Below, in pieces: positions 11,570 through 23,900 of a DNA stretch of 64,000 nucleotides. Below the pieces are notes generated by a model. That model did not search any database. It had not been told where the DNA came from and worked only from the letters and a program-made list of their open reading frames with translations. Source of the stretch: Gari tellinella. Its lineage: Eukaryota > Mollusca > Bivalvia > Cardiida > Psammobiidae. Within the stretch, counting starts at the first letter, position 1; each line of letters opens with the position of its first letter. The stretch covers positions 50,817,623-50,881,622 of the forward strand of contig OV277861.1 in NCBI GenBank assembly GCA_922989275.2. The letters are read 5' to 3'. The position numbers were made by a program, and so were the translations under genes.

Positions 11570-11806
11570 ATACTCTGTTTCTAGTTTTGAATATAGGTAA
11601 CCACTTAATGCAGGTTGAGAGTAAAGCAGAATGCGCCTTATGGCGCATTCTGCTATACTTTCAGCCTGCGTTAAGCTACCATTTGTTACGATACAGAAAC
11701 TATTTCTGATGGTATTAAATAATAATTTTATAAAGCAGAACTAATTTCTTTTATGGAGGAATAATTTAAAGGCGTAAAAAGGCGTATTTATGGGGTAATG
11801 GGTTAA
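11570..11806. mobile_element. Family-A MITE, worn ends
   Basis: The core AGAATGCGCCTTATGGCGCATTCT lies between TCTAGTTTTGAATATAGG and GGGGTAATGGGTTAA. The left terminus is degenerate. Confidence 0.65.
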
Positions 11807-13139
11807 CCAACTGTTTATATGCCAAATCTAGTTGCCGTCTATACCGGATACATATATAGTCATTACTGACATAGAAACAAACACTTGACCAATCGGACAA
11901 AATATAACAATAACGACAACTTTATTTAATAATAACGACTTTATTTCATGTGGATTACATATTTGCTATCAAACAAACAAACCGATTTTCAATATGGCCC
12001 ACAAACAAAATTAACATATATACAGCCCAAATCATATGAGAAGGGAATCAGTATTTTTTAAACCTTTGCCAACAGAGTGAACCCAGAAAAGACAGTTCCG
12101 TAGGAGCTCTCCACAAGGACTACTCTGTTTACTTAAAGACTTTTAAAGATCAAGCTGAAAATGATAATGTATAAGTGTCATTTTAAGAAATCAAAATTTG
12201 TTATTTTATATTTATACATGAATATTAAATAGATAGAGACAATATAAAGCTCGAATAAAACGACGTTTTAACAAATAGCAAATATCTAGATCAGTGAAAT
12301 TTCATATCAAAAGGGAAGGAACATACCAAAGATACGTTTAATCCTTTACTCCATGGTATATTTCTAGTATTGAAGAGAGGTGACCCCTTAAAACCATGTT
12401 GAGAGTAAATCATAATGAGCCTAAATGTGCATTCTGTTTTGCTTTATGCCATTTTCAAAATAAGAACAGAACCCATTGATTATGATACATGTCTATGGAG
12501 TAAAGGGTAAAAACAACATAAAGGTATTGATCAAATATCCATATTTCTGTCATAACTTCCGTAACACATAGAAGCCCTAACAATATAAACACCATCATTT
12601 CTCGTATATGCTCAGCACTGCATGGTGGCGGGGCATAACATGACAGTACATTTAATCATGAAAAGTACAGACGATTATTAACTTATGGCAGCCCTGACGA
12701 TTAGATTGTCAATCAGTTTGGACCTTACTCTTTTACTGCCAAGTTTTAGTCTCTGCTTTTTTAAGTCAGATTTATGGCATTTCTTACAGAAAAGATATCG
12801 ATACGTGTGTCAAAATGTTTGGACCCTGATCAGACGCCGCGTGGGACTTTTTATAATAAAAAAAAAACAACCACATACTTAACAAGGAAACTGGGTCTGT
12901 CTATTTGACCGAAAGGTCAATACGTTAAGCAGCTTCTTTTCAAGTACTTCCTCTTGTTGAGGAGATCTACATCGGAGTGTGTTATGTATGTGAGACGTTG
13001 AGAACAAACGGACATTTATGCAGAAAAAACGCCTAACCGTGTTTGAGGTTGTTATAAGTGAAAGTTTCAATCACTAGTTTGAATTTTAGTTTTCTGTGGT
13101 AGCGGATCGGGTTTAAGCTTTTCGAAAAGTTTGGACTCT

Positions 13140-13376
13140 GGGGCCTGTCTTACGAAACGTCGTAAGATAAACACAGTCGTAAGTCAAGCTTTTAAAGTAC
13201 AATGTACTCCTAATTTCTTATTTCTCCATCTAATCATGTCTTGTGACATACTTTTCAAGGCGTTTCCAACGAGATGTCACAAGACAGGATTGGGTGGAGA
13301 AATAAATTATAATTTAGAATTTTAGAATCTTACTTAAGGCACTTTTTTTCGTTCTACGTTTCGTAAGACGGGTCCC
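13140..13376. mobile_element. MITE with GGGGCCTGTCTTACGAAACG-like ends
   Basis: GGGCCTGTCTTACGAAACGT is inverted at CGTTTCGTAAGACGGGTCCC. The inner pair CCATCTAATCATGTCTTGTG / ACAAGACAGGATTGGGTGG forms a second stem. A diverged copy lies at 32118-32345. Confidence 0.65.
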
Positions 13377-13642
13377 CGAACATGAGTTGCTGTTACAGTC
13401 GTGTGTCTAAACTGGGTTACAACTGTGCCTTGATCAATAAGATAAGCTTTTCTAAAGGAATTAACGAAAAGTCTTAATTGAATTATTGTAGTGTATCTTT
13501 TATCATTGACCTAAGAAAACAGCTGAGTGAGTATTGAACATGCATTGCAGGTGAGAAAAACGTATTTCATTCCATACAAGTCAATTGTTGCCCTAGATAA
13601 CATGACCCAATGGTTACTGTTACTGTTACATGTATAAAGAAT

Positions 13643-13746
13643 TTGAGTTAAGTCTGAAATCGTTCTCAAACATTTGATTGGTCAGATATGAGCAAAGGCT
13701 GAACTCTGACCAACCAAATGCTTGATAACGATCTCAGTCTCAACTC
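13643..13746. repeat. Imperfect palindrome of about 104 bases
   Basis: GAGTTAAGTCTGAAATCGTT with CATTTGATTGGTC is inverted as GACCAACCAAATG and AACGATCTCAGTCTCAACTC. Confidence 0.6.
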
Positions 13747-13999
13747 AAAAATATTTATAACCTTGTAGCCTTTTTTCACACAGTTGAAACAGTTTGAAAC
13801 GTCAGCTTGTAATAAACCGCCATTTTGTGCCATTCGGTTGCGTATGATCGCCACTATATAGTTCAATTTGCCTCAGTTTGGTGATAGATACCTAACTGTT
13901 TGAACAAACTGCATTTAATTTGATTTACCCATTGAAATCAAGCTACCAATATACTCAGAATTTACAAACAGTATAACTGTGGAGAATACATATACCGGC

Positions 14000-14080
14000 T
14001 AAGATCAGGGTACTGTGGTTTTAGAGAAGAAGTTAGGGTTACCCTAACTTCTTCTCTAAAACCACAGTACCCTGATCTTA
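14000..14080. repeat. Perfect palindrome, two 40-base arms and a 1-base centre
   Basis: The arm from 14000 (TAAGATCAGGGTACTGTGGT...) is exactly repeated inverted from 14041. The right arm continues directly into the tandem array at 14081-15310, so the left arm is an inverted duplicate of one array unit. Confidence 0.9.
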
Positions 14081-15310
14081 GATATTTGGCACAAAGCATC
14101 ATCTACAGGTCCACTATCAAGATTGTTCAAATTGTGTCCCTGGGGTCAAAAATGACCCCGCCCCGGGGTCACAAATTTACATAGTTATATAATGAAATTT
14201 TCAAACCTCATCTTCTCTGAAACTAATATAGCTAGAGCTTTGATATTTTAGCATGGTGTGACTTCTAGAGGTACTGTACCAATATTGTTCAAAAAGTTCC
14301 GGTCCGTTGCATATCTAGGTCACAGGAGATAAAAACTTTAAAAATCTTCTTGTCTGAAACCACAGTATCCTGAGCTTAGATATTTTGCATAAAGCATCAT
14401 CTTAATTAAGGTCCTCTATCAAGATTGTTCCAATTATGTCCCTGGGGTAAAAAATGACACCGCCCCAGGGATCAAAATTTACCTAGATGTTTTTAGTGAA
14501 ATCTTCAAACCTCTTCTTCTCTGAAACTAATATGGGTAGAGCATTGTTATTTGGCATAGTGTAACTTATAGATGAACTTTACCAATATTGTTCTAAAGGT
14601 TCCGGTCTGTTGCACATCTAGGTCACAAGAGCTAAAAATATTTTTTTTCAATAAAAACTTTAAAAAAAAAATCTTGTCTGAAACCACAGTACCACGAGCT
14701 TAGATATTTTGCACAAAGCATCATCTTTAGGTCCTCTTTCAAGATTGTTCAAATTATGTTCCTGGGTTCAAAAATGGCCCCGCCCCGGGGGTCACAAATT
14801 TACATAGAGTTATATAGTGAAATCTACAAACCTCTTCTTCTCTGAAACTAATATAGCTAGAGTTTTGCTATTTGCCATGGTATAACTTCTAGATGTACTT
14901 TACCAATATTGTTCAAATGGTTCCGGTCCGTTGCAAATCTAGGTCACAGGAGCTGAAAATAGATTTTTTCAATATACGTAAACAATCTTTTTCTCTCATC
15001 CCACAGTACACTGAGCTTAGATATTTTGCACAAAGCATCATCTTCAGATCCTCTATCAAGATTATTCAAAATGACCCCGCCCCGGGGGGTCACAAATTTA
15101 CATAGAGTTATATAGTGAAATCTTCAAACCTCTTCTTTTCTAAAACTAATATGGGTAGAGATTTGATCTTTGGCATAGTGTAACTTCTAGATGTACTATA
15201 CCAATATGGTTCCGGTCCGTTGCATATCTAGATCACAGGAGCTAAAAATAGATTTTTTAATAAGAACTTAAAAGATCTTCTGAAACCACAGTACCCTGAG
15301 CTTAGATATT
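14000..15310 (-). repeat. Orphan core array of the Helentron-like element, about 310-320-base units
   Basis: Four-odd units repeat ATCAAGATTGTTCAAATTAT, GACCCCGCCCCGGGGTCAC and GGTTCCGGTCCGTTGCA. They are the reverse complement of the units in the intact element at 40071-41555. Neither terminal hairpin of that element is present here. Confidence 0.85.
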
Positions 15311-15491
15311 TTGCACTCAGCATCATCCAATCAGCAATTGGCACAATCCTATTGTCATAATTTCTCAGCTTTTCAAGATACATTGTATGTTACACTTACA
15401 TCAACGGTTCCAGGTGAACGATTTAGGGCCCTATACGGCTCTTGTTTCTGTATTGACCTGTCACCGGTTTTGAAAGAATTTAGCTGTTTTA

Positions 15492-16352
15492 GTACACTGT
15501 AAACCCAAGTGTTCTAGTATAGAACATGTAATGAACGCCTATTTGCAACAGATATTGCACGCGTCATGACGCGTCCATGTGTTCAGTAAGTGTTTAAGAT
15601 TTAATGGTAGTAATCAATTTTTGAACACTTAGTGATCCTAAACTGAACAACTAATGAACACATTTGGTGTTCAATTTTTTAATGCAGGACACGTTCAAAA
15701 TGTATGCAACAGATATTGCACACCTTTTAACATGTTCATCGAACAAGTGTTAAAAGACAGAATATAAACAGAACATCATGTGTTCAGATTTATGTGTTCA
15801 GCTATGAATGCCTACGTAGAACATTAGGTATTCAGTGTTAGAATCACGTAGAACATAAGGTGTTCACAGTTCAGGCCCGTCACACAATAACAGTTCTCCA
15901 AAACCAAGTTGTTGCAGAGAGCATAAGAACATAGCAAAACACATCGGGTAATGTCACATCAGTAAAATCAGCTTTCGGCTTGACATTATGAAACAGCCTG
16001 CTTTGACTCGGGTTTAGTCGAACTTTTGAGTAGGTTTGAGACGTCACGCCAAAATGTACTCTTCATTTTCATACGAAAATTGTGCAGTTGAAATATACTA
16101 AATACAAAATTACCTATCTAGATCTACTTACCAAATACCTTGAGTTAGCGAGATAAAGGACTTGAGTTACATCCCCTGAACACTAGGGTCCAAACTCATA
16201 AGCGCTGGTGTTCACTTTTTGAACACAAATATGAACACTTGGTATGCACTCAGCAGATTTAGGGTTAGGGTTGAACACATCATTTGAAACATTGAATGTA
16301 ATGTGTTAGGAAACTGAACGCGTAAAGCGGCCGCTTGATTACAGTGTATAAA
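15492..16352. mobile_element. Possible short-TIR element, about 860 bases
   Basis: TACACTGTAA at the left is exactly inverted at TTACAGTGTA on the right, next to TA. The interior is rich in GTTCA/TGAAC words, and no coding frame is seen. The 10-base TIR is short, so chance is possible. Confidence 0.35.
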
Positions 16353-16498
16353 TGCAGGTATTTGGCAAGAATATTGTATTTTCCTCTGTGTCAGACTTCC
16401 AATACATTTTATTCTGACCGGTCGCTTAAAACATGTTTTACTGCAAATAAATTTGTTTTCAAAAATCAATATGGTCGAGTTTATCTAATAAAACAATC

Positions 16499-16715
16499 TT
16501 AACCCCTTCACTGCCATGACGTCATCAGTTTTAAACAATTGTCGTCTCCTTTGATTTCTCAAATTCAATGTTTAGGTTTCGTGAGTTTAGAAATATTTAA
16601 ATGAGTGTCAAACAGTTTGAATCCTGATTAGACGCCGCGTGACGCGGCGTCTAATCAGGATTTAAACTGTTTGCAATTAACCGTTGTACTCGGGGTAAGG
16701 CAGTGAAGGGGTTAA
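16499..16715. mobile_element. Family-D MITE, intact, TTAA target
   Basis: Ends TTAACCCCTTCACTGCCATG and GGCAGTGAAGGGGTTAA. The core is GTCAAACAGTTTGAATCCTG with CGCCGCGTGACGCGGCG. Confidence 0.85.
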
Positions 16716-17162
16716 GCCTACTGGACCGATACTGATGAGATAGTTTTCGTTGTGATTGACGAACAATACAGATCAATAAAAACACGAGGCTGTCAAACGT
16801 CGCCAGTAAGTATATCCTAGACTGAGCATCTCATAGTCGAAGAGTTGGGACCCGGATCCTATTCCGAATAAAAATGTTTTTCATCATTATCGACAATCTC
16901 TGATTTAATAATAACTTACTTTTACAAGCTTGGCACCGTGCTACCTAGATTTTAGAATCTTAGCGCTCTGCTATTTCACAACAGGTGACGTTTTGTCATC
17001 TTAAAGGTTCGCTGTCGGAGGTATCATGTTTGTTGACAGGTTACATCCAATATAACGACGACTTCTTATTAATTCTTTAATCATACTGAAATATCGAACT
17101 GCTTCATTTCAGTCCTCTGTGTCGGAATGGAGGACTGATTTTAACCCCTTTTATTATATAAA

Positions 17163-18150
17163 ACTATCGATGATTTATAGAGATTTCTCAGTTAGATAAA
17201 ATTGATATCGTCACTGTTGATGTCATCACTACATGTAGTGATGATATCACTTTTGTGACGTCAGGTCATAATAAGTTTAGTGATGTCGCGGTAATCAATT
17301 ATGTGTGTTTTTTCTGTAAAAACGTCATTAAAATATATATAATAAATAAAATAATCAATTCCTTTGAATAGATATGAAAAATATATCACTTGAATGGGTT
17401 GTTATCTGGTTAAAAAACTCGTCATGCGGACTCGTTTTTAAGCAGATAAAACCCCATTATTGTGATATAATTTTCATATCAATCCAAAGAAACTGAATCT
17501 CCTCTATTTAATCCATTGAACCACCCAAAATACTGTCTGATTCATTCCTTATCCCATAGCCATATTCTAGTTTTGACGAAAAAAGACCACCTAAAATAGA
17601 TTCAAAACTACAGCCTGATTTATTCCACCATTGCTAGGATACAGAACATTTTTCTTATTGTGCATATTAATTACTGTACATGTATAAAGTGGAGCTATTG
17701 TCTTCAGTGGATGAATAAATTAAAGGCCTAAAATGCGAATCAATGGAGTAATGTATATTTATTACATAAAGGAACATTTTACAATTTTGCAATACAGATA
17801 GCTAATCGCTAATATATAGAGGATATTCAATTTCTTTGGATTGATATGAAAAATATATCACGAGAATGGGTTGTTATCTGATTAAAAAACGAGTCCACAG
17901 GACGAGTTTTTTAACCAGATAGCAACCCATTCGAGTGATATATTTTTCATATCTATTCAAAGGAATTGATTATTCTATTTATTATATATATCTTAATGAC
18001 GTTTTTACAGACAAAACACACAAAATTGATTACCGCGACGTCACTAAACTAATTATGACGTGACGTCACAAAAAGTGATAGCATCACTACATGTAGTGAT
18101 GATATCAAATTTATCTAACTGAGAAATCTCTATAAATCATCGATAGGTAT
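17163..18150. mobile_element. Fold-back element with arms of about 340 bases
   Basis: Arm 17163-17512 is repeated inverted at 17815-18150. The outer ends are CTATCGATGATTTATAG and CTATAAATCATCGATAG. Each arm holds its own palindromes (ATCACTACATGTAGTGAT; GGTTAAAAAACTCGTC with GACGAGTTTTTTAACC). The 300-base middle is a worn family-A copy. No transposase is seen. Confidence 0.8.
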
Positions 18151-18512
18151 AATAAATACTGATATCGAAGTTGGAATCTTGGTCAGTCTACAGTCTTTAG
18201 AAGAATAACTATTTTTTAGAAGTACATGTATCCGGTTCAATACAGAATTACCACGCATTTTTATATAAATACTTTTTTTTTTTAAAAAGGGTAAAAAAGC
18301 CAATCTAAATTGCTGTGTCTATTATACATGTATCAGTAACTTCCGAGTTCTCTATCCTGCGATTGTATTGCACTAGCAGAGCAATCTGAAGTATTAACAA
18401 TTATTGAAATCGATGAAATGTTCCCCTAGTCTCTGAAGTGTCAAGTAAATCACCATACATGTATCGTTTTCCCACAGACGTGAAATTGGTAGTGAAAATT
18501 GAAATAGGCTGG

Positions 18513-18765
18513 CAGGGCTGCCATAAGTTGATATAAAAAATCCTAAGATCTCCAAATTTGCATTTTTCAAGTGCAATTTTACGAATCGTACCTTTATCCC
18601 ATCGCCGTTGTATAGTTTTGTTGACACGTGGCTGCTTAAAGCAGACTGGAAGTAAAGCAGAATGCGCCTCAGGCGCATTCTGCTTTACTTTCAGCCTACT
18701 TTAAGCTACCATGTACTAGAAAAAATCCGAAGATTTAGGAAAAATCCGGAGAAATGGCAGCCCTG
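18513..18765. mobile_element. Family-I hAT-like MITE carrying a family-A hairpin core
   Basis: Ends CAGGGCTGCCATAAGTTG and GGAGAAATGGCAGCCCTG are those of family I. The centre (about 18632-18712) is the family-A core, AGAATGCGCCTCAGGCGCATTCT between CTTAAAGCAGACTGGAAG and CAGCCTACTTTAAG. Confidence 0.85.
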
Positions 18766-19999
18766 GGGTCGAATCGGGTCTAACGAAAAGTAGTGAATTC
18801 TTTGAGCGCAAACAGATAACATATTGGAACCGCCATGGACTCGGCAAGTATAAATCAATTCCAAGACTCCCAGTAACCCTTTTGATGCCAAATTTGTCGT
18901 GATTTCTTTACCCCTTCACCGTTTCATTGTTGTCTGCTTCAATACTGCTGTCTGCAATATCGTTCAAAAGTTAGTTTAAAGGCAGTATAACAGACGTAAT
19001 TTCAAAACAATTGTTTACCTGGCGTCTGTTCAGGATCAAAAATGTTTGCAAACGTGCTTAAAAACGTCATTGAAAGTGAAAGAGGGTCTAAAGGAACCAT
19101 CTGATCGGGGTCTGCATTGTTTGTCAGTTTGAAATATATTGTGAAAACAGACCTTAATAGTCAAAAATGGACTTGATTTTATCGGAAATTTGAGATTTTC
19201 TTTTAAATTTTTAGAGGCTAATGAGTTAATCTTGCAAACTGTTCGTCAATTGTTTCAATATTTGTTTAATAAAAAGGGCCTAAACTTAGATAGAAGGATA
19301 CGATACTAATTAGTCAGCGAGTTTTTAACTCATTCAATCCTGCATTTTTTAATGGATAATTCCGATTTCCAATTAAGTCTAATTAATTTAGTATTTAGTG
19401 TTGATTTATACAAAACATTGCTAAATGATAAACATTGGTCGGTGGTCAGAGCTCTCATGCAGGATGTGCTCAGTACGGGAACACTGTTTGTAAAAGACGA
19501 GTAAACTCGTCACTAGGGTTGAATATGTTATCTCTTTCACTGACAAGGCCGACAACGCAAATAATTTCAAACAGTTTGGACCCTGATCAGACGTCGCGTC
19601 ACGCGGGAATTGTTTGACACTCATATTCTTAATAAGTCCGGAAAATGCATAAATTCTAAACGTTATAATACCGGTAAAAGCAGACGAAATCTATAAGCAA
19701 ACGATTAAATAGCAGTGACTGTGTAAGACGGGTTAAATTACGCCATAAAAAGGGCACATAGTACAGAACTCAGCTCGGATGCCATATAATGTGGCTATCT
19801 GATCTGAGTATCAGCTGTTTGCTAAGAGAAACATAAAGAATCCGTAAATGCAAATATATAAATGAAAATAGACTTGACACCTCTTAAATGAAAGAATGGT
19901 CCGGTCCCCGGTAAAAGCTTTGGGGAAACAACTTGGCATATATTGGTATATTGAACTGTATTGTTGTGGTTTAAAAAGGACATTTAATACATGTAATTG

Positions 20000-20232
20000 C
20001 CTAAACTCTTTGAACCCTAATCATCGTATAAACAGCATACCTTTAAGGAATATACTTGTCCTATGCAAACAGTGTAGATCCTGATCAGAGGGCTCCTTTG
20101 ATGAGTTTCTACACTGTTTGTTATTTTGACATAAGTATATTGTAAAAGTCATCCCTAAAAAGTCGAGAATGGACTAGACTAAATTGAAAACTAGAATTGA
20201 CCATTTGAGGTTTCAGGGAGGAAAGGGTTAAT
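20000..20232. mobile_element. Family-C MITE, worn
   Basis: TTTGAACCCTAATCATCGTA ... TTTCAGGGAGGAAAGGGTTAA with a shortened core, CAGAGGGCTCCTTTGATGAG. Confidence 0.6.
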
Positions 20233-20297
20233 CTATTGATAATACTGGTTAGACTTGAGAGTGTATTCACAAAGTGATATCTGATCGCTGTTCACAA

Positions 20298-20753
20298 TAG
20301 TAAAAACTCGCTATTACAGTGGAGAATCTGTTATTCTTTCCCAATAAAGGCGTTTACGCTTAAACTATTATTTGAAGTGCAAACAGTTTGGAGCCAGATC
20401 AGACGCCGGGTAACCCGGCGTCTGATCAGGCTCTTAACTGTTTGCCACCAAGATAAACAAGAATTATCAGAATTGTCCAAAAGTTGTTCTTTTCTATGTT
20501 TTAGTGTTTTGCGTTTGCGTACGTTTGCGTTCAAACAGGAAAGAATAACAGATTCTCCACTGTACGACCACTAAAACGAAGACTGATTGATTGTAGAATA
20601 GAGAGGTGACAACTTGAAGCAAGGTGACAGTGAAACAGAAAGCTCCTATAGGAGCTTTCTGTTTCACTGTCACCCTGCTTTAAGCGGTCACCTACCGTAA
20701 ACACCCTAATAACCAACATAATTTAGTGGTCGTAGTATAGAGGTTTTACTGTA
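20298..20753. mobile_element. Family-E MITE split by a Fam-1 MITE
   Basis: Left piece TAGTAAAAACTCGCTATTA, right piece CGACCACTAAAACGAAG to AGAGGTTTTACTGTA, with the hairpin AAAGCTCCTATAGGAGCTTT at 20640-20659. The Fam-1 copy (20315-20564) sits in a TA of the E terminal repeat. Confidence 0.85.
20315..20564. mobile_element. Fam-1 MITE nested in family E
   Basis: Complete ends with TA duplication; hairpin CAGACGCCGGGTAACCCGGC. It is in the opposite orientation to the 8542 copy. Confidence 0.9.
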
Positions 20754-20811
20754 TTTTCACATTGAATTTTGTCTATATTACAGTTCGTAGAAGACAGTCG
20801 CTGCTGCTAAA

Positions 20812-20902
20812 ATGGGGCTCCATTCTCGCCTGAAGTCGCTACTTTTTGTTGGAAGTTTGACCGTGATTATGTCTATCTACGCCGTAACCTATATGGCATC
20901 AA
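20812..20902 (+). CDS. Sulfotransferase coding exon 1 (signal anchor)
   Basis: The exon opens at an acceptor (TATATTACAG) at 20783, so 28 bases of 5' UTR precede the ATG at 20812 and further upstream non-coding exons must exist. The ATG is in fair context (CTAAAATGG). Thirty codons encode a short cytosolic tail and the transmembrane anchor, and the donor is A|GTGAGT (phase 1). A nested pair of MITEs ends at 20753, only 30 bases before the acceptor. Confidence 0.85.
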
Positions 20903-23900
20903 GTGAGTAAACCGTTTCTTGATGCATATGTTACAGTCAATCTGTGTAATCAGTCATTTCACGAAATGGCTAGTCAATTAGTGAACTGAGTTTTTCACAA
21001 AGTCCTTTTATGATACAATTTTTGATGATATACAATTATGTTTCTAAAAGGTCAAAGAGTTCATGTACAAACCACCACAATCTCATTACAATACGAGGAA
21101 TGTTTCATAATTAATGCAACTTGATCAATAACGTCAATACAATAAGTGCAAAATGTATGTGCCATATAGTATACCATTTGAAAGAACAATTATTCGCCAA
21201 TGCAGGCACGATATGGGTATCAGGCACGATAACATCATATTACTAGATAAGTCACAACACGAGCCAACAAATTTTGATACTAAAATTATTATAGCGTTTT
21301 AATTATTTGGAATAATTTTATGAAACTTACACATACAGCGCAGTTTAAAATAGTATTATATAAAAATGATAAAAAATATAGTTACTCCTACTGAAAATAA
21401 CATGAAAAACCACAACACTGTAATGTTCAAGAGTATTTGTTGAAAGCTAAAACACGTTTCCTTACATCAAATCTGGCTATACTTGAAGCTATTGAGGTAC
21501 ATTTTCATGTTTTAAAGATCAAAATAAAGATATAGGGATCTAGAAATGTTTCATAGCGCTCGAAATTTTATGTCAACTTTTGTCATTAGCAAAATAAGAA
21601 ATTTTATTTTTGAAAAATTGAGATTTTAAGACACTTGACCCTTTTAATTGTAATGAAATATTATTAACATTAACATTCAGACATAAACTGATAAATTTCA
21701 AAAACAAGGTTTCGAAATTTTACTTTTTAAGAACTGACTAGCCAACACGATAAATAATGTCTGAAATATGCTATGCTCCAGTGCCTTTGAGAAAGGGTCA
21801 TTTAGGTTAGTATTGTGATTTATCGAGTATTGTGATCTAAATGTGCATTATTTCATAAAGTAAGTGAGGAATTGCCCTTTCCAACAATATATCACACATA
21901 TGTACAGTGGAGAATCTGTTATTCTTTCCCGTTTAATCGCAAACGTACGCAAACGCACGCAAACGCAAAGCACTAAAACGTAGAAAAGAACAACTTTTGG
22001 ACAATTCTGATATTTCATGTTTATCTTGGTGGCAAACAGTATGGAGCCTGATCAGACGCCGGGTTACCCGGCGTCTGATCTGGCTCCAAACTGTTTGCAC
22101 TGCAAAAAATAGTTTTAGCGTAAAAGCGTTTATTGGGAAAGAATAACAGATTCTCCACTGTATGCAGATTAATCATATTACTCAGTTGTTTTCAGGTTGC
22201 ATTAATTATGAAACACCCCTGTATCACTCAGTTTGTAATGTTTACTTTTAAACATAAAAAATAGAGACAAGGGCATGTGGCATTTCATGAAAATCAATAA
22301 ATTCTTCACATTTACAGTGTTGAAGGTCTTAAACCATTAATTCACAAATTGACTGAAATAAGATGTGAAATAAATGTGGTATTTTGTGCACGATATCTTT
22401 GAACTTTAAAATGGCATTGTATAATTTTCATCATACATTGTATCATTAAAAGAAGATATTATATACGATGACTAAATTGTTTTAACTATCAGTTGTTTAC
22501 GACAGGTTACAGCTTAAAGCAAGGTGATAGTAAAACAGAAAGTTCATTTAGGAGCTTTCTGTTTTACTGTCACCTTGCTTTAAACTCATATGCCTTTTAT
22601 ATTATAAATTATCCTTCATTTTAGTAGTCTCAATAGAGACGCCAAGTTAACACTATCGCAAAATCACAAAATAGTGTGCAGGTCGATAGGTATGCTATGA
22701 AATGACAAACGATGTAAATGCGTAACTCAATCCATTTCTATCTAATTTCAACCTGACAGAAAATTCTCATTAAGAGGTCGAAATATTAGAATAAAACAAT
22801 GTTATTATCTAATAGTATTTGAATTCCCTATTTGGAATATTGTTATCTTAATTGTGAAAAGTCTCCGTTTTCGAAATGAATACGTTCATACTAATGGATT
22901 TTGCACGTGAATTATTTGCATTTAAATAATCTAAAAATACGTATTCAGATTGATTAGAATGGAAAACAATTTAACCAGTTTATATTCCCTATATAGTTTT
23001 GCAGACCAAAATTGCAGAAAAAGTTAATTTTAATATTGTTTGCAGACAATACTTAATCTGATCAGGCACCAAACTGTTTGCTGGTCAGGTTAAGATATAT
23101 CGTTAGAAACTTTGAAAAAGAAATGTGATTTTCTAAAATGTATTTGCATTTCGTTTGCGCTTTTAAAAGCGGGAAATAATAGCGTCTTATCAACTACGTC
23201 GTATAATGTAGTTTGATCGCCATTGGCAATAGCTAACCTGCACCATAAACACAAAAACAATACCGCTGACATTTGTAGCACTGTTCCCGAGATAATAGTG
23301 ATAAAACAATATCACAGTGCTATCAGTGTTCACAGTGCTATATATCAAACGTTCATGCGTTATAAAAGCTGGAAGAACCCCCCAAATCGATACAAACACA
23401 TCAGAGATAACATTTTCATTACCATGGTATCATCTGCTTAACCCTTTTCGTGAGTTTTTTTACCCCAACGCCGTTTCACTGTCATCTGCTTCAATTTTGA
23501 TGTTTGCAAGATCGTTTCAAAGAAAGATTCAATGAAGTATGACTTAAGAAATATCGATACGAGTGTCCAAACTGTTTGCAAACGCGCTTTGAGTCGTCAT
23601 TCAGAATGAAAGGGTTAATAGACTGTCGTATGTACTTGGACTTTGCTTTACCCTGACTTATATTTTGAAAAAAAGCTTGTATGCTGATCAGTCGACACGT
23701 TACGCGGCGTCTGAACCGGACCAAAACTGTTTCACACTCATTTCAATTGTTTAAGTCAAAATACAAATTAAAATTAAATTTGAGAATTAGAAGCAGACGA
23801 GCATTGGTTGAAGCATACGTTGTTATGATGGTGCAGGGGTTAACATTTTGGTGGTTTTTTTGTCCTTATAATTGACGAAATGTCACAAGAGAATCGTTTT

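Noticed and set aside
15492..16352. Firm call of a DNA transposon
   Set aside because: The only support is a 10-base inverted pair next to TA; kept at low confidence.
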